Shown here piece after piece: positions 45,121 through 56,137 of a stretch of 64,000 nt of DNA. Position 1 is the stretch's first letter. Each line of letters opens with the position of its first letter. Under the pieces are notes generated by a model that was not told where the DNA came from, made no database searches, and saw only the letters and a list, made by a program, of their open reading frames with translations. A program made the position numbers and the translations under genes. The stretch lies in assembly GCA_036768485.1 (NCBI GenBank), contig JAVLUZ010000154.1:19281134-19345133 (forward strand). The letters run 5' to 3'. Origin of the DNA: Mermis nigrescens (Eukaryota; Nematoda; Enoplea; Mermithida; Mermithidae).

Positions 45121-46960
45121 ATACATGTTTTGCGTATTGCCTTTAAAATGCAAAACTGAATTTCAGATTTGTGGTACTAGTAGGAGTGGACATCCAGTAA
45201 GCCTCCCACGTACTGTTCAATGCTCTTTACCGGAAGATCTTTTGGTACAACCGAAAAAGCAAAATGTTACAATTTATGTCCCACGTTTTACCCCTAAAAA
45301 CACTAAGGCCATAAAATGTATGATTCTAACTCGCTCTGTTTGCACTTTTACTGGATTTTTCGGATCTAAAGGGATGATTTCCGATGAATCACATACGTTC
45401 CCTATTCTGCATGATGTATGTAAAGATTCGTACAGTAGGAAAAAATATATGAGCGATAGATTAGAAAAAGACGAACATGGCTTTTGGTCAACGAATTTTC
45501 GGCTAAGCGTACAATTTAGCTGGTGCTGTAAACAAGTGTGTTCATCAGTTTCTAACTTCATAATTGAAGAAGGAACAGTAGCAAGTTGGGACGGTGATAC
45601 GCTTATGTCGGATTTAGGTGATTTAAGTAGCTGTAGACCTATATATGGAAACTGTAAAATGACAGAAAGTACTGTCGTTTGGGATGGTGAGATATTTAGA
45701 GAAGTGTGCCCTTATGTACTAAAAGGAACTTACTCAGCACTAATAAGTCTACCTTACGTAATTGTAGATGCATTGCAATCTGCGTTTGTCATCCGCAACC
45801 GATTTGCAAAATGCAGCACTATCGAACAAGCATTTAGCACCGAGCAAGGTATATTAGTAAGGATTTACGCTTTTACATCTAAGCAAGTTCTACAAGAATC
45901 GGCTAAATTGAATAGGACTATCTTTTACGATCCAGTAAATTCTAAGCTAAATTATTTGGAGTATAGAATTTTACAGGGTGAAGTCAGTGCTTTCCGTAGA
46001 ATTTGGCTAGAACTGTGTAAGCAATTACAGCGTCACATCGATGTCATTTGGCAGCTTTTATATCTAGATCCTACAGTAGGAGCGCGTGCATTTTTCCGTA
46101 GGACCGACATTATTGCCGAATTCACCGGAGAAATTTTAACGGTATGGAGCTGCAGAAAAGTAAATGTGACTAGAATTTATGCGGAACATAAAGTAAATGA
46201 CACATGTTATAAGTACTTGCCGGTCGAATATGATGGAAAATTATGGTTTTCGCTTCCAGGAAGCATAGATTTAGTCCATTTTTCCGAAACAGTAAATTGT
46301 TTGCACAAGAAAATAGAAATTTTTAGATATAAGGACAAATGGATCACAAGCTCTGGAATAACACATGTTTCTGAAATCCCTCTAGAATTAAGTTGGGAAG
46401 ATAATAATACTCTGTTTCAATTCAATACCCCCTCAGTTTTTCACGACCGATTAGCTGTGGGTCAACCTACTTTCGGACTTTTTCGAAATTATTTATATAA
46501 AACTGAACTCTTACAGAAAGCAATGCATCGCCTGATACAGTATACTTCTATGATGTCATTACAGCCAGATACCATATATGAAGCTTTGTCTGGAGCAGGG
46601 ACTGGCGTTAAAAACGCTCTAATAGGTGCAGGAACCGCAATAGAGAATGTCATTGAAGGAACTCAATCTAGTTTTACTTCTAATTTCGGAACGCTGCTAA
46701 AAGGACCAATTCAATTATTGATAAATCTCTTATTGATAATTCTTGCGGCTCTAATCATCGGATATTTCGCATATTTATATATTTTAAATCGGAAAAAGAA
46801 AACAAGCACCACTTTTCTACCCTCAACCAGACCAACCAACGAAACATTAGGAAATGCACTCTGGAGGATATTAAAAATAAAAAATGGAAAGCAAAAAGAA
46901 CGAAAATATCGAAAAATAAATAAAGTAACTTGGACAAAAACTCCCTCAGAACGTCATGAA
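45071..46960 (+). CDS. env: G1 viral-type envelope glycoprotein (class not certain)
   Basis: In frame from ATG 45071 or 45095. A short basic start and hydrophobic LYLIIYMFCVLPL form a clear signal peptide. An ectodomain of about 520 residues follows with many cysteines (IKCMILTRSVC, WCCKQVCS, GNCKMTESTVVWDGEI..VC). A transmembrane segment is at 46715-46786 (LLLIILAALIIGYFAYLYIL), then a basic NRKKK. The cysteine pattern and the C.....TVVW motif recall chuvirus/mononegavirus (Monjiviricetes) glycoproteins, which insect LTR elements have captured; this is motif memory, not a search. The Gly/Ala repeat before the TM (GAGTGVKNALIGAG) suits a membrane-proximal stalk. Unlike usual env genes it lies upstream of pol, and its tail runs without a stop into the protease. 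Confidence 0.72.
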
Positions 46961-47362
46961 TCAACTGTGCAAATAACGGCTATTAATAGCAAAATCACGC
47001 AAACTCCACATATTGAAGCAATAATAAATAACTGTGTAAAGGTACGAGCACTGATAGACACAGGAGCAGTATTTTCTCTCTTAGACGAAAAAGTTGCCAA
47101 TACGATCCCGAATTTGAGAATACACTCAACGAATATTCAGCCTGTAGCAGCAAATAGACAAATAATACCTGTCATAGGTTCTACCCTAATTAGCATAAAA
47201 GTAGCTGACGTACATGAAACAATCGTCGTTTACATACAAAGAGAATGCTCTGCAGAATTGATTTTAGGAACTAATTTTTGGGAAGATTTCCAAATATACA
47301 ACTTAATTGGAAGAAATCCACGATATGTCTCCGTCAAATACCTATCCTATGCGAGGGCATGA
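46961..47362 (+). CDS. G1 aspartic protease (in frame with the glycoprotein)
   Basis: Same open frame as the glycoprotein tail. ALIDTGAVFSLLDE has the active-site DTG at 47057-47065; AELILGTNFWEDF is the second conserved hydrophobic/Gly region near the end, as in gypsy proteases. The frame closes with TGA at 47360-47362, and the polyprotein continues in the +2 frame (47278-48054), so the break near 47340-47365 is a one-base shift. The protease matures Gag and Pol in such elements. No protease start is defined. Confidence 0.82.
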   Translation, partial: STVQITAINSKITQTPHIEAIINNCVKVRALIDTGAVFSLLDEKVANTIPNLRIHSTNIQPVAANRQIIPVIGSTLISIKVADVHETIVVYIQRECSAELILGTNFWEDFQIYNLIGRNPRYVSVKYLSYARA

Positions 47363-49857
47363 ACTACAGCCCACCTGAGAACATAAGTACAGTAATACTA
47401 GCTCGCGACGAACTAGTACCCGCACGATCTACTGGCATTATATATGCTAAAACACCTATTCTGTATCCCGAAAATAAAGTTGTAGTATTTACACCTAAAA
47501 AATATCAATATGAAAGTGATTTACAATTTGCTCACGTCATTTGTACTACAAAAGATGGCTTAATACCTGTCCAAGTTATGAACCCAAGATCCTATGATAT
47601 TAAATTGCGCGAAAATATTCATCTTGGAACCATTTACATACAAACAAATAATCAAGATTGCAACACTGATACAAACATAATTAACGAAGTTGAAGCAGAT
47701 AAATGGATTGAAGAAAACGCAAATATATCACCAAATCTCAATCAAACAGAACGGCAGAAAATCATCAACACACTACTTAAATTTCCAAATTTATACGCCC
47801 GAGATGAAATGGATTCGGGACGAACCAACTTAATACGGCACACGATTGACACGGGAAACAACACACCAATTCGAAAATACCCCTTCCGAACATCTCCTAA
47901 GGAAAAAGAGATAATAACGCAAGAAATAAGGAAACTCGAAGACAAAGGTATAATCCGACCTAGTTCTTCACCATGGTCCACAAATGTAGTCCTAGTAAGA
48001 AAAAAGACGGAAAACATAGAATGTGCATTGATTTTCGAGGACTCAACACAGTAACTAAAAAGAATGTATACCCATTACCAAGAATCGACGATATCCTTGA
48101 CACGCTTAAAGGGATGAAATATTTTGCAACTTTAGACCAAGCAAACGCTTACTATACAATAGGTATAGAAGAAAAAGACAAAGAAAAAACAGCATTCTTG
48201 TCGCCTGTAGGGCTTTATGAATTTAATAATCTACCTTTTGGATTATGCAACGCCCCAGCCTCATTCGCCCGTCTTATGGACATAATATTATCAGGATTAC
48301 AGTGGCAAATTTGCCTAGTGTATCTTGATGACGTTTTAATTTTCGGAAAAAACATTGAAGAACTAACAGAACGATTAGAAAAGATTTTGAAGCGCTTAAA
48401 TGATGCCAATATGAAACTTCGCCTTTCAAAGTGCAAATTTGCGCATGAGGAAACTAACTATCTGGGATATAAAATTTCAGAAAAAGGAATCTTACCCGAC
48501 GATCAGAAAATAGAAGCAATCAAAAACATGCCAAAACCGAAAAATGTCAAAGATATTAAATCCTTCCTTGGATTAATATCCTATTATAGGAAGTTTATTG
48601 CAAACTGTTCCAAAATAGCTGAACCCCTCAATAAATTACTGAGAAAGCAAAATGCATTCCAATGGGGACCAGAACAAGAAAATGCATTCAACGAACTTAA
48701 AGAAAAACTCATCAAACCACCAATCCTAAAACACCCTGATTTTACCAAACCATTTATTTTACAAACGGATGCCTCATACAATGGAATAGGAGCAGTTTTA
48801 TCACAAATCCAAGAAAATGAGGAAGAACACCCCATAGCTTTCGCTAGTAGAACATTAAAAAAGGCAGAAAAGAACTACCCAGTTACCGAATTAGAGACGT
48901 TAGCAGTAGTTGAATTCATAAAATATTTTCGCCCATACTTGTATCAACAAGAAGTTAAAGTTGAAACTGACCATATTGCCGTCAAATCCGTCATAGAAAA
49001 GCCAAATCCCTCAGCAAGAATTGCTCGATGGGGACTCGCCTTAGCAGGAATAAGAATTAATGTTGAACCAAGAAAAGGAATCAAAAACCAAAATGCTGAT
49101 GCATTATCGCGATTGCCAAATGCTAAAGAAAATCAATGCTTTGACATTGATGAATACGATACACAAGAAAGATTAATCAACACCGTAATTTGTGAGCTAA
49201 GAGGCACGTACATAGATGGTCTAAATAACGAGGAAATCGAAGAATATCCGAAGATAAACATAACTGAATTCCAAAAACAAGATGATACATTGAAACCACA
49301 TTTTGAGAAAGCTGAACCAGAAAAAGGTTATGTTGTTGAGAATGACATTTTGTACAAGGCGGACGAAAATACAAAGAAAATTGTCGTTCCTGAGAAATTA
49401 AAGAATTTGATCATTTACACTTACCATGACGATGAGCTTGCTGGACATTTTGGCACTCGAAAAACCCTTAGTCTGATTACAAAAAAGTATTTTTGGGAAA
49501 ACATGCACAAAGACGTATTTAAATACTGTAAAACATGCGATAAATGTCAACGAAACAAACCCATACGGAGGAAAATCTTGGCAAATCTCAAACCGATTAC
49601 TTGTGTTGGTCCATTTCACCGAATCGCAGTAGACTGCCTCGGACCCCTGAATCTGACAGAAGCGGGAAACAAATTCGTAGTAGTATTTATAGATTATTTT
49701 ACGAAATACATCGAAGCTTATGCCACACCAAATATTACAGCACAAACAATAGCTAAGCTATTTATTACTCAAATAATCTGCCGACATGGCGCTCCCGCAA
49801 TCCTACAATCAGACAGAGGCAGCAATTTCACCTCAGAATTAATGACTGAAATTACAC
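47363..49857 (+). pseudogene. pol: G1 pol: reverse transcriptase, RNase H and integrase N-terminus, with a frame break
   Basis: Frame 1 carries the linker and RT start (IIRPSSSPWSTNVVLV) to about 48006, where a one-base break in an A run moves the protein to frame 0. RT motifs: FRGLNTVTKKNVYPLPRIDD, FATLDQANAYY, LPFGLCNAPASF and catalytic YLDD at 48321-48332. RNase H: LQTDASYNGIGAVL (about 48763) and NADALSRLP (about 49096). Integrase: zinc-binding YHDDELAGH (49423) with CKTCDKC (49522-49545); first acidic residue in VDCLGP (49632), second in QSDRGSN (49812). Order PR-RT-RH-IN is Ty3/gypsy. The next break is at about 49851-49858. Given the near-identical LTRs the breaks may be assembly errors. 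Confidence 0.88.
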
Positions 49858-50625
49858 CAACTATTTAAGACAAAGAAAATCCACACCACCGCATATCACC
49901 CGATAGCCAATGGAGAAGTAGAAAGAGCCAATCAAACACTAACGACACGGATAAGAATGTACATAGATTTGAATGAGCCGGATTGGGACGAGCATTTACC
50001 ATACGCAGTATTTGCGACCAACATTCACGAAAACGAAACTACAGGCTATTCTCCCTTTACACTCGTATATGGACGGAACCCAAATTTTCCCATTGATATG
50101 GCCCTAACATACAAACGCCCCTTATACTTAATTGACGCTGAAACATATGACTTGGAAGTCAAACGTCACTTCTCAACAGCCCTAAAAATAATTCAGGAAC
50201 AGATTGAAAAGTCACAAAATCGGTATAAAAAGACATATGATAGTAGGATACATAACGCTACCTATAAAATCGATGACATGATATTACTTGAGAATGAATC
50301 GATAAATAGAGGAATCCCCAAAAACTCCTCCAAACATACCTTGGACCGTTTCGTATCATTGAAGTTAAATACCCAAATATAAAAATTGATCTCGGTAAAG
50401 AAAAAGTTGCCACGGTTCATGTGAACCGTACCAAGAAAATATTTTCCCCGCCAAAATCAATCAGATGAAGACACCACCATTGACGCTCAACATCACAATC
50501 AGCCTTCAACGGACAGTCAAGCAACACCAGCCGCAGAAACCACGACAAACAAACCAAAACCTGCCCCAAGACATACGTACAAGTTAAGAAGCCTGACGAT
50601 GCCAAAGCCAAACGAGGACGTTTGA
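49858..50625 (+). pseudogene. pol: G1 integrase, C-terminal part, with further frame breaks
   Basis: Frame 1 from 49858 continues the core: HPIANGEVERANQ supplies the third acidic residue (49915-49917), about 34 residues after the second, the DD35E spacing. NEPDWDEHLPYAVFA and GYSPFTLVYGR are typical gypsy integrase segments. The frame shifts near 50320-50340, giving VATVHVNRTKKIF, and stops at 50466-50468. A third frame then offers a Thr/Pro-rich tail ending near HTYKLRS and TGA at 50623-50625, the usual YxLR end of gypsy Pol. Confidence 0.82.
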
Positions 50626-50630
50626 CCTCT

Positions 50631-50644
50631 TTTTACAGGGGACG
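50631..50644 (+). promoter_or_regulatory. probable polypurine tract of G1
   Basis: ACAGGGGACG directly before the 3' LTR start is the expected plus-strand primer position, though short and impure. Confidence 0.5.
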
Positions 50645-51504
50645 TGTCACGGAAGAGTAAAACAGTTTTCTCAGAAATAGTTATATTTAATAGTTTTCGT
50701 GGATACTTATCACGCGTTTATCAAAATACTATGTATAATTGCTAGGTACAAAGTCCGTTTCTTCTTTCAATGTTAGAATTCTTCCGTGATTACTTATGTA
50801 CATTTATTTTCCCCCAGACTTTATTTACTCTCAAAGATTTTAAAGCAATGTGTTTGACCCTTATTATTTGATGATCAAACATGACCTAACTTGATTGAAA
50901 AGCGATTCTAGTCAACAAATGTAGCATCTCCAATGCTAAACTTCTGGCCCAAACCGGAAAAATCCGAATAATAGCTTACAAATTCCCCAAGCTTATTTAC
51001 TCTTAAAGTTACCTAAAATGGGTCATTTTACTCAAACTTGACTCCGAATAAATTCAAAATATTTACCTTTCCAAATATGTAAAATTCATTACATGTAGAA
51101 AGTACGCAGGGTCGTAAAAGTCAGAAGAATCATACTAGCTAATAGATTAGCTAAACACGACAAAGATGAATTGACCAATAAGAGTTGAGGTAAACAAGCC
51201 TAGCCCCACCCACAAAATTGGTAAATAAAAGTGATAAGCACCATGGCGAAGGGTCTTTTTTCCTCTGTAGCTCGGAGTCGAAGAGTTAGTTGATAGTTTT
51301 CTGACCTCGGCTGTACAGTTGTTCGTGTTCGCGTCTTATTAATATATTTTTAACTGATTTTATTCCGAGACTTACCTACGCGGATTGTCACCTCGACTAG
51401 TACGTACTGTTCTATAATATTATTGTGTATAATATTAGCTGATTATTAGTAAGTAATAAAAATAGTTGAATAAGCTAACGACGTACTAGGTTACCGTCGT
51501 GACA
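50645..51504 (+). repeat. 3' LTR of gypsy element G1
   Basis: 860 bp, TGTCACGG...CGTGACA, essentially identical to the 5' LTR without its MITE. One base is missing near 50698 and there is an extra CGT before the last GACA. The flanks of the two LTRs (AAGG left, AATG right) give no convincing target duplication. The right flank begins two bases later with a truncated Penelope tail. Confidence 0.95.
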
Positions 51505-51702
51505 AATGGGTACCATAGGAAAATACGTGAGACCATGGAGATGGAAGGCTAGTGGGCAGAATGTGGGTTCAAGAAGTATTGAGATCGGTCGTATATGGAA
51601 TAGAGGCCCTATTGAGGAGAATACACCATGTGGAGAGGCCCCTGGCTCCAGACTAAAAACATGATTATGTTACTTTAAAAGGAACAAATAATGTTATACA
51701 AC

Positions 51703-51790
51703 TGGCCCAGTGAAGCTCAGTTGGTAAAACCACAGACTTTAGAAATAAATGATACTTAGCTGTTAAGCTTCAATTCCTGGTGCCCACAAC
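51703..51790 (+). other. tRNA-like sequence in Penelope tail (1 of 3)
   Basis: AAGCTCAGTTGG (A-box-like, 51713-51724) and GCTTCAATTCC (B-box-like, 51767-51777) about 54 bases apart, ending CTGGTGCCCAC. It resembles a tRNA-derived segment but no clean cloverleaf or anticodon is evident. Confidence 0.5.
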
Positions 51791-52104
51791 TTCTTATATT
51801 CTGTAAGAGCCTAACGACGATGGTAGGTATAACTGTCAAAACGTTGCGTATTATTCTTAACATTGTATTGTACCTACGGGTATGAATAAAGGATTATTAT
51901 TGTTTCATGTGACTGCCAATAGGCCAAAAATACATTTTTCAGGTATTTTGTGCAGCGTACAGAATATAGGGTTCTCTGCGGAAAGACAGAAACGCAGTAA
52001 TTTATACTATATGGAAAGCTTAACAGTCTCTAAAGGTTTCCAAGCTTGGCGGTGTTGAATACGGTTCTTATCGCTGATGGGTATTTTAAAATAGGCATCA
52101 CAGG

Positions 52105-52273
52105 CAGGTACGTAGCTGTGGGGGTGGGGGGCATGGGGAGGGGGCTCGGACCAACCCAAAATTCAGAAAAAATAGGAAAATAGATTTTTATACGTTATTT
52201 TGTGCTATTTCTGGCTTAGACCCCCAAAATTGGTGTTGGTTTCCCTAAAATAGGAGGGCCAGCTACGTGCCGG
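52105..52273. mobile_element. hAT-type MITE, family F4
   Basis: 169 bp with termini CAGGTACGTAGCTG and CAGCTACGTGCCGG. Perfect 8-bp flanks ATCACAGG (52097-52104, 52274-52281). The same insertion with the same flanks is at 58988-59158, so it predates the duplication. Confidence 0.88.
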
Positions 52274-52307
52274 ATCACAGGTCAAAAAATTTATCTGTAA
52301 AGCCCGG

Positions 52308-52545
52308 TTCAGAAGTAAAAGTCGGCGATATCGCCGATTTTACCCATTCAGTCGAGAAAATCGCCGACAAAAATTGGGAAAGTCGGCAATATTGCCAACA
52401 AAAGTCGGGAAAGTCGGCAATATCGCCGTCTGAAAATTGGGAAAATCGTAAGAATCGGGGATATCGCCTACAAAAATCGGGAGAGTCAGCAATATCACCG
52501 ACTGAAATCGGGAAAGTCGGCAATAGATACATACATACATAATGA
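52308..52545 (+). repeat. palindrome array GTCGGCGATATCGCCGA, copy 1
   Basis: About six imperfect units of TCGGCAATATCGCC-type palindromes separated by AAAATCGGGAAAG-type linkers, unit about 31-37 bases. Matches 59190-59420. Confidence 0.88.
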
Positions 52546-52885
52546 CCAGCACAATAACACAAACCGACTAAAGTTCGGAAAGTCGGCAAGAGGTACATAC
52601 ATAATTTTTAATGCGTACCCTTTGTTTTTAGCCCAAAAAGGGACTCTAGAAAAAATTTTTGCTTTCCACCCCTCCCCCTTTTACTGTGCATCTCTGCGGC
52701 CAAGTCAGAAATTTTCTGGGAATAATAGGCAAAAATAAGGACAAACTGCGATAAAAATCGCAATTTTTTCTAAAGTGTCTGATTTTCGTTCTTTATCATG
52801 AACTGTGGTAGAATTGGCGCCAGTTTGACTTTTCTAGCACTTTTTCAGTCATTTTTGGCCTCCAAAAGCGAAAAAATTTCGACCG

Positions 52886-55744
52886 TAAGTACTCGTGATT
52901 GCGATCCGACTCTTTTTATCAGATTAAAAAGTAAAGTACAGAGAAATCACATAAGTTTCGAATTGATGAGCAATAAATATGCAATAAACAGGTAAGCAGC
53001 ATTTTTTTCTGCAGTGTCGCCTGAAAATTAAGCCGCTTTTTGGATAAAACCATTTAAACTAGTTTTCAGTGTTAGATTCGACTGAGGATAAGTTACTATT
53101 TTTATCCATTTTTTCTAAAAACGCACAACTTTAGTAAATAAGTGAACGACTGATTTCTTATACCATTTTCCAGCGGTGCGCAAGCATCTAAAGCATAGTA
53201 TTTGTGTGATTGTCATAATTCAAATTTTTCTCAGCCATGAAATTCATTCCGTGGTGCATTAAAAAATCTTTTCTCAAAGAATATATTTTTTACTGAAAAT
53301 AAAGTGAGCCACAAAAGAAATAAAAGCGAAAGTGAATCTTATTTATTGCTCCTATAAGAATATTATGGAACTTTATTAATAATCAATGTTTAATGAATAG
53401 TCGATTTATTGATGTTTTACGACGTGATCCTCTCCAAAACTTTATGCACAAAGTAAGAAGTTTTTTAAGAGTTAAATCTACATTTTGGAATAATCTTCTA
53501 CATATTTTACGTTCATCTATCACTTTAAATTTTAAAATTATTAAGTTGGTAAAATAGAAGGCCATTGAATAAATTTCCCTAAACGATACAAACATATAAA
53601 AGAACAAAAATGATTAAAGAATGAATCCCCAGGTAAAAACATTACTTTTTGGCATGTTTTAACAAAACTACAATATTTGTTTGAAGTAAATCGGCTAAAA
53701 TGAGAAACGCGAAAGGTTTCAAAAAATACGCGCAAGAACAAAACGATTTATCGATGAAGTCGGCCGCTCCATGCAGCTCGACATAAGAAAACCTACGTTC
53801 AAACCATTACACCCTTAAAATCACGTCATTTTTGAAACCCCTGACAGCCAAGATTAAGATTTCAGACTCGATGTGCACATGGAGTACAGAGAGAAAACTC
53901 AATAATGGGTGAAAATCATTTGAAAATTAGATTTGTCTGCAAAAGTGCCTGAAAGTAAGCAAAAACTGTAGTTTCACTTAGCTGTCACGCTCATTAAGCA
54001 TACCTGATTTTCAGGCCATTTTAACTGAAAAAATTTCTCTACCTGACACCTTTTAAAACCGGGTTACCCCTAAAACCATCTAAACTGTGCAGCTATAACC
54101 CCTACACCTCTCGCGAGCTCATCTGTGTTGAAAGAGTCATATGAACCAAAACTGTACGATTGCGTATTTCGCTCAATGGTATAAAAAAGCTTCATGTTAT
54201 CAACGCACTAACCCGTTGAATCTAATACCTGTTGAGCAATAAGATATTGTTTTACTATTACAGACGTGTAGTTAACATTTCAAGTCACACGAAGGTATGA
54301 GGAAAAAGAATAAACATAATGGTTTTCGCAAGCTAGGAAATCAATGAATAGTTGTTAAACATGTCCAAGCTTGAAGCCCTTTATTGTATGTTATAATGAA
54401 AGTGTGCTATCATAAGCTCAGTTATGAATGTAGTTTTTGCTTGGACTGTCTGGGTTTACTGTTTCTTATTTACAGTTAACCTGACTTTTTTATATCCAAT
54501 TCGAGCAGGTGATAAATGCTTGGTAGCGTTTTTTTAAATTGTTTTTCTTAAAGTATTCTGTGTCACAAGCAACTGCACCAGAATAAAAATGGTCAAGTCA
54601 TTGAAGCATTTTTATACTCTTTTATTCCTTTTTATTTTTTTATCTTTATTTTTGTTGTTTATTAGGATTTATAGACTTTACAAACATCTGTAGGAATCAG
54701 ATTGACCTTGGCGATTGAGCAAATTCATAGGATGGGCACGACCCAGACTTTGTTTAGTTTTCTAAGCTAAATAGTACCCTACCGAGTATTGCTTTTCTAA
54801 TAAATAGATTAAAGTCGCCATTTATCACGCTCTGATGTGCGACTTCTATATACAGCACTGATGAAATCAATATGGATTTACGAATAAGGAAAAGGACAAC
54901 ATTTCTGCACAAAAAATGCCTAATTTTATCTTTCCTTGCAAACCTTTAAGCTTATTTATTGCAAATTTTATGGAATTTTATGCCGAATAACACCAGCTTA
55001 TCATACTGAAATCTTATTGTAAATATTCAAATTGTACGTTTCAGTTTTTATTAATTGAAATTTTGTGCCTCTGGATGAAGAATACAGCTACCGATCTAAC
55101 TAAATTTCTTTGTTACTTTGATAAAAATTTGGCATTTTTGGAAGACCAAAAAGGTTTAAAGCATAAAAATTATGCAAAATTTTTAACCTTAAATATTGAT
55201 CATCGGCGTTCGCTTTTTAAAGGCATCAAAAAAATAAAAAACAACCTTTAGCACACATGGCTAATTTTGTAACCTTTCTGTTAAAGTGAAAGCATTAAAA
55301 GTATTGTGTTAAATTGAATGATTCAATTCAAACAGTGCATTAGAAATTGCTAAGTAATGTCGAATGATATTTTTTAACACATGCAAGCACATACGTACTT
55401 TTCTAAAATAAAAAAAAATTATTAAATGCACAGAACCACTCTTTGTTAGTCCTTGATTATTAAAACATATAAACACGACTGATTGCAACCAGAATCACTA
55501 ATTTGAGGCTACTTCATCAGCCCAGGGTGCTTGACTTAGCAATATATGACAGAGTAATTTGTTCACGTTTTTTAACCTATCCTAGATTTTTGATACTTCC
55601 GCCGCTTCTCGACGACGTTATACTTGTAAGTTGAGCGCTTACTTTATTTAAAACACGAAGCGAAAAGGTTTCCGCATGCGACCTTGGCTTTACTTCAGAA
55701 TCTTTCAAATATTATCGATACAAATAGTATTTTGTGCTGACTAC
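52886..55744. other. non-coding interval, nothing recognised
   Basis: About 2.85 kb of AT-rich sequence between the two Penelope copies. The longest frames (53383-53607, 53541-53741, 55063-55251) show no recognisable domain. No repeat boundary was found. Confidence 0.4.
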
Positions 55745-56135
55745 TGGGCAGAATGTGGGTTCAAGAAGTATTGATCACAGTCGTATATGGAATAGAGCCC
55801 TATTGAGGAGAATACACCATGTGAAGAGGCCCCTGGCTCCAGACTAAAAACATGATTATGTTACTTTAAAAGGAACGAATAATATTATACAACTGGCCCA
55901 GTGAAGCTCAGTTGGTAAAACCACAGAATTTAGAAATAAATGATATTTAGCTGTTAAGCTTCAATTCCTGGTGCCCACAACTTCTTATATTCTGTAAGAG
56001 CCTGACGACAATGGCAGGTAAAACTGTCAAAACTTTGCGTATCATTCTTAACATTGTATTGTACTTACGGGTTTGAATAAAGGATTATTATTGTTTTATG
56101 TGACTGCCAATAGGCCAAAAATACACTTTCTTCAG
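55745..56135 (+). repeat. Penelope 5' pseudo-LTR (partial copy of the tail)
   Basis: Same as 58432-58823, from the last coding bases (GGGCAGAATGTGGGTTCAAG) to TTCTTCAG, directly upstream of the RT frame. This head-to-tail arrangement is typical of Penelope-like elements. It contains tRNA-like sequence 2 of 3 (A box about 55904-55914, B box about 55958-55968). Confidence 0.85.
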
Positions 56136-56137
56136 AT

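Larger units (their letters stand above)
51507..52885 (+). mobile_element. truncated Penelope tail plus co-duplicated flank
   Basis: Matches 58382-59772 throughout. It begins within the last GIY-YIG codons (GGTACCATAGGAAAATACGT) and continues through the 3' region and about 950 bases beyond, including a hAT insertion and the palindrome array. Start is truncated next to the G1 3' LTR. Confidence 0.85.

Noticed and set aside
40071..51510. Target-site duplication of the G1 gypsy element
   Set aside because: Flanks AAGG and AATG do not match, so a duplication cannot be claimed; the right side abuts a truncated Penelope tail.
52308..52545. Palindrome array as CRISPR or terminators
   Set aside because: Linkers are themselves repeated and the units are degenerate; this is a eukaryotic minisatellite.
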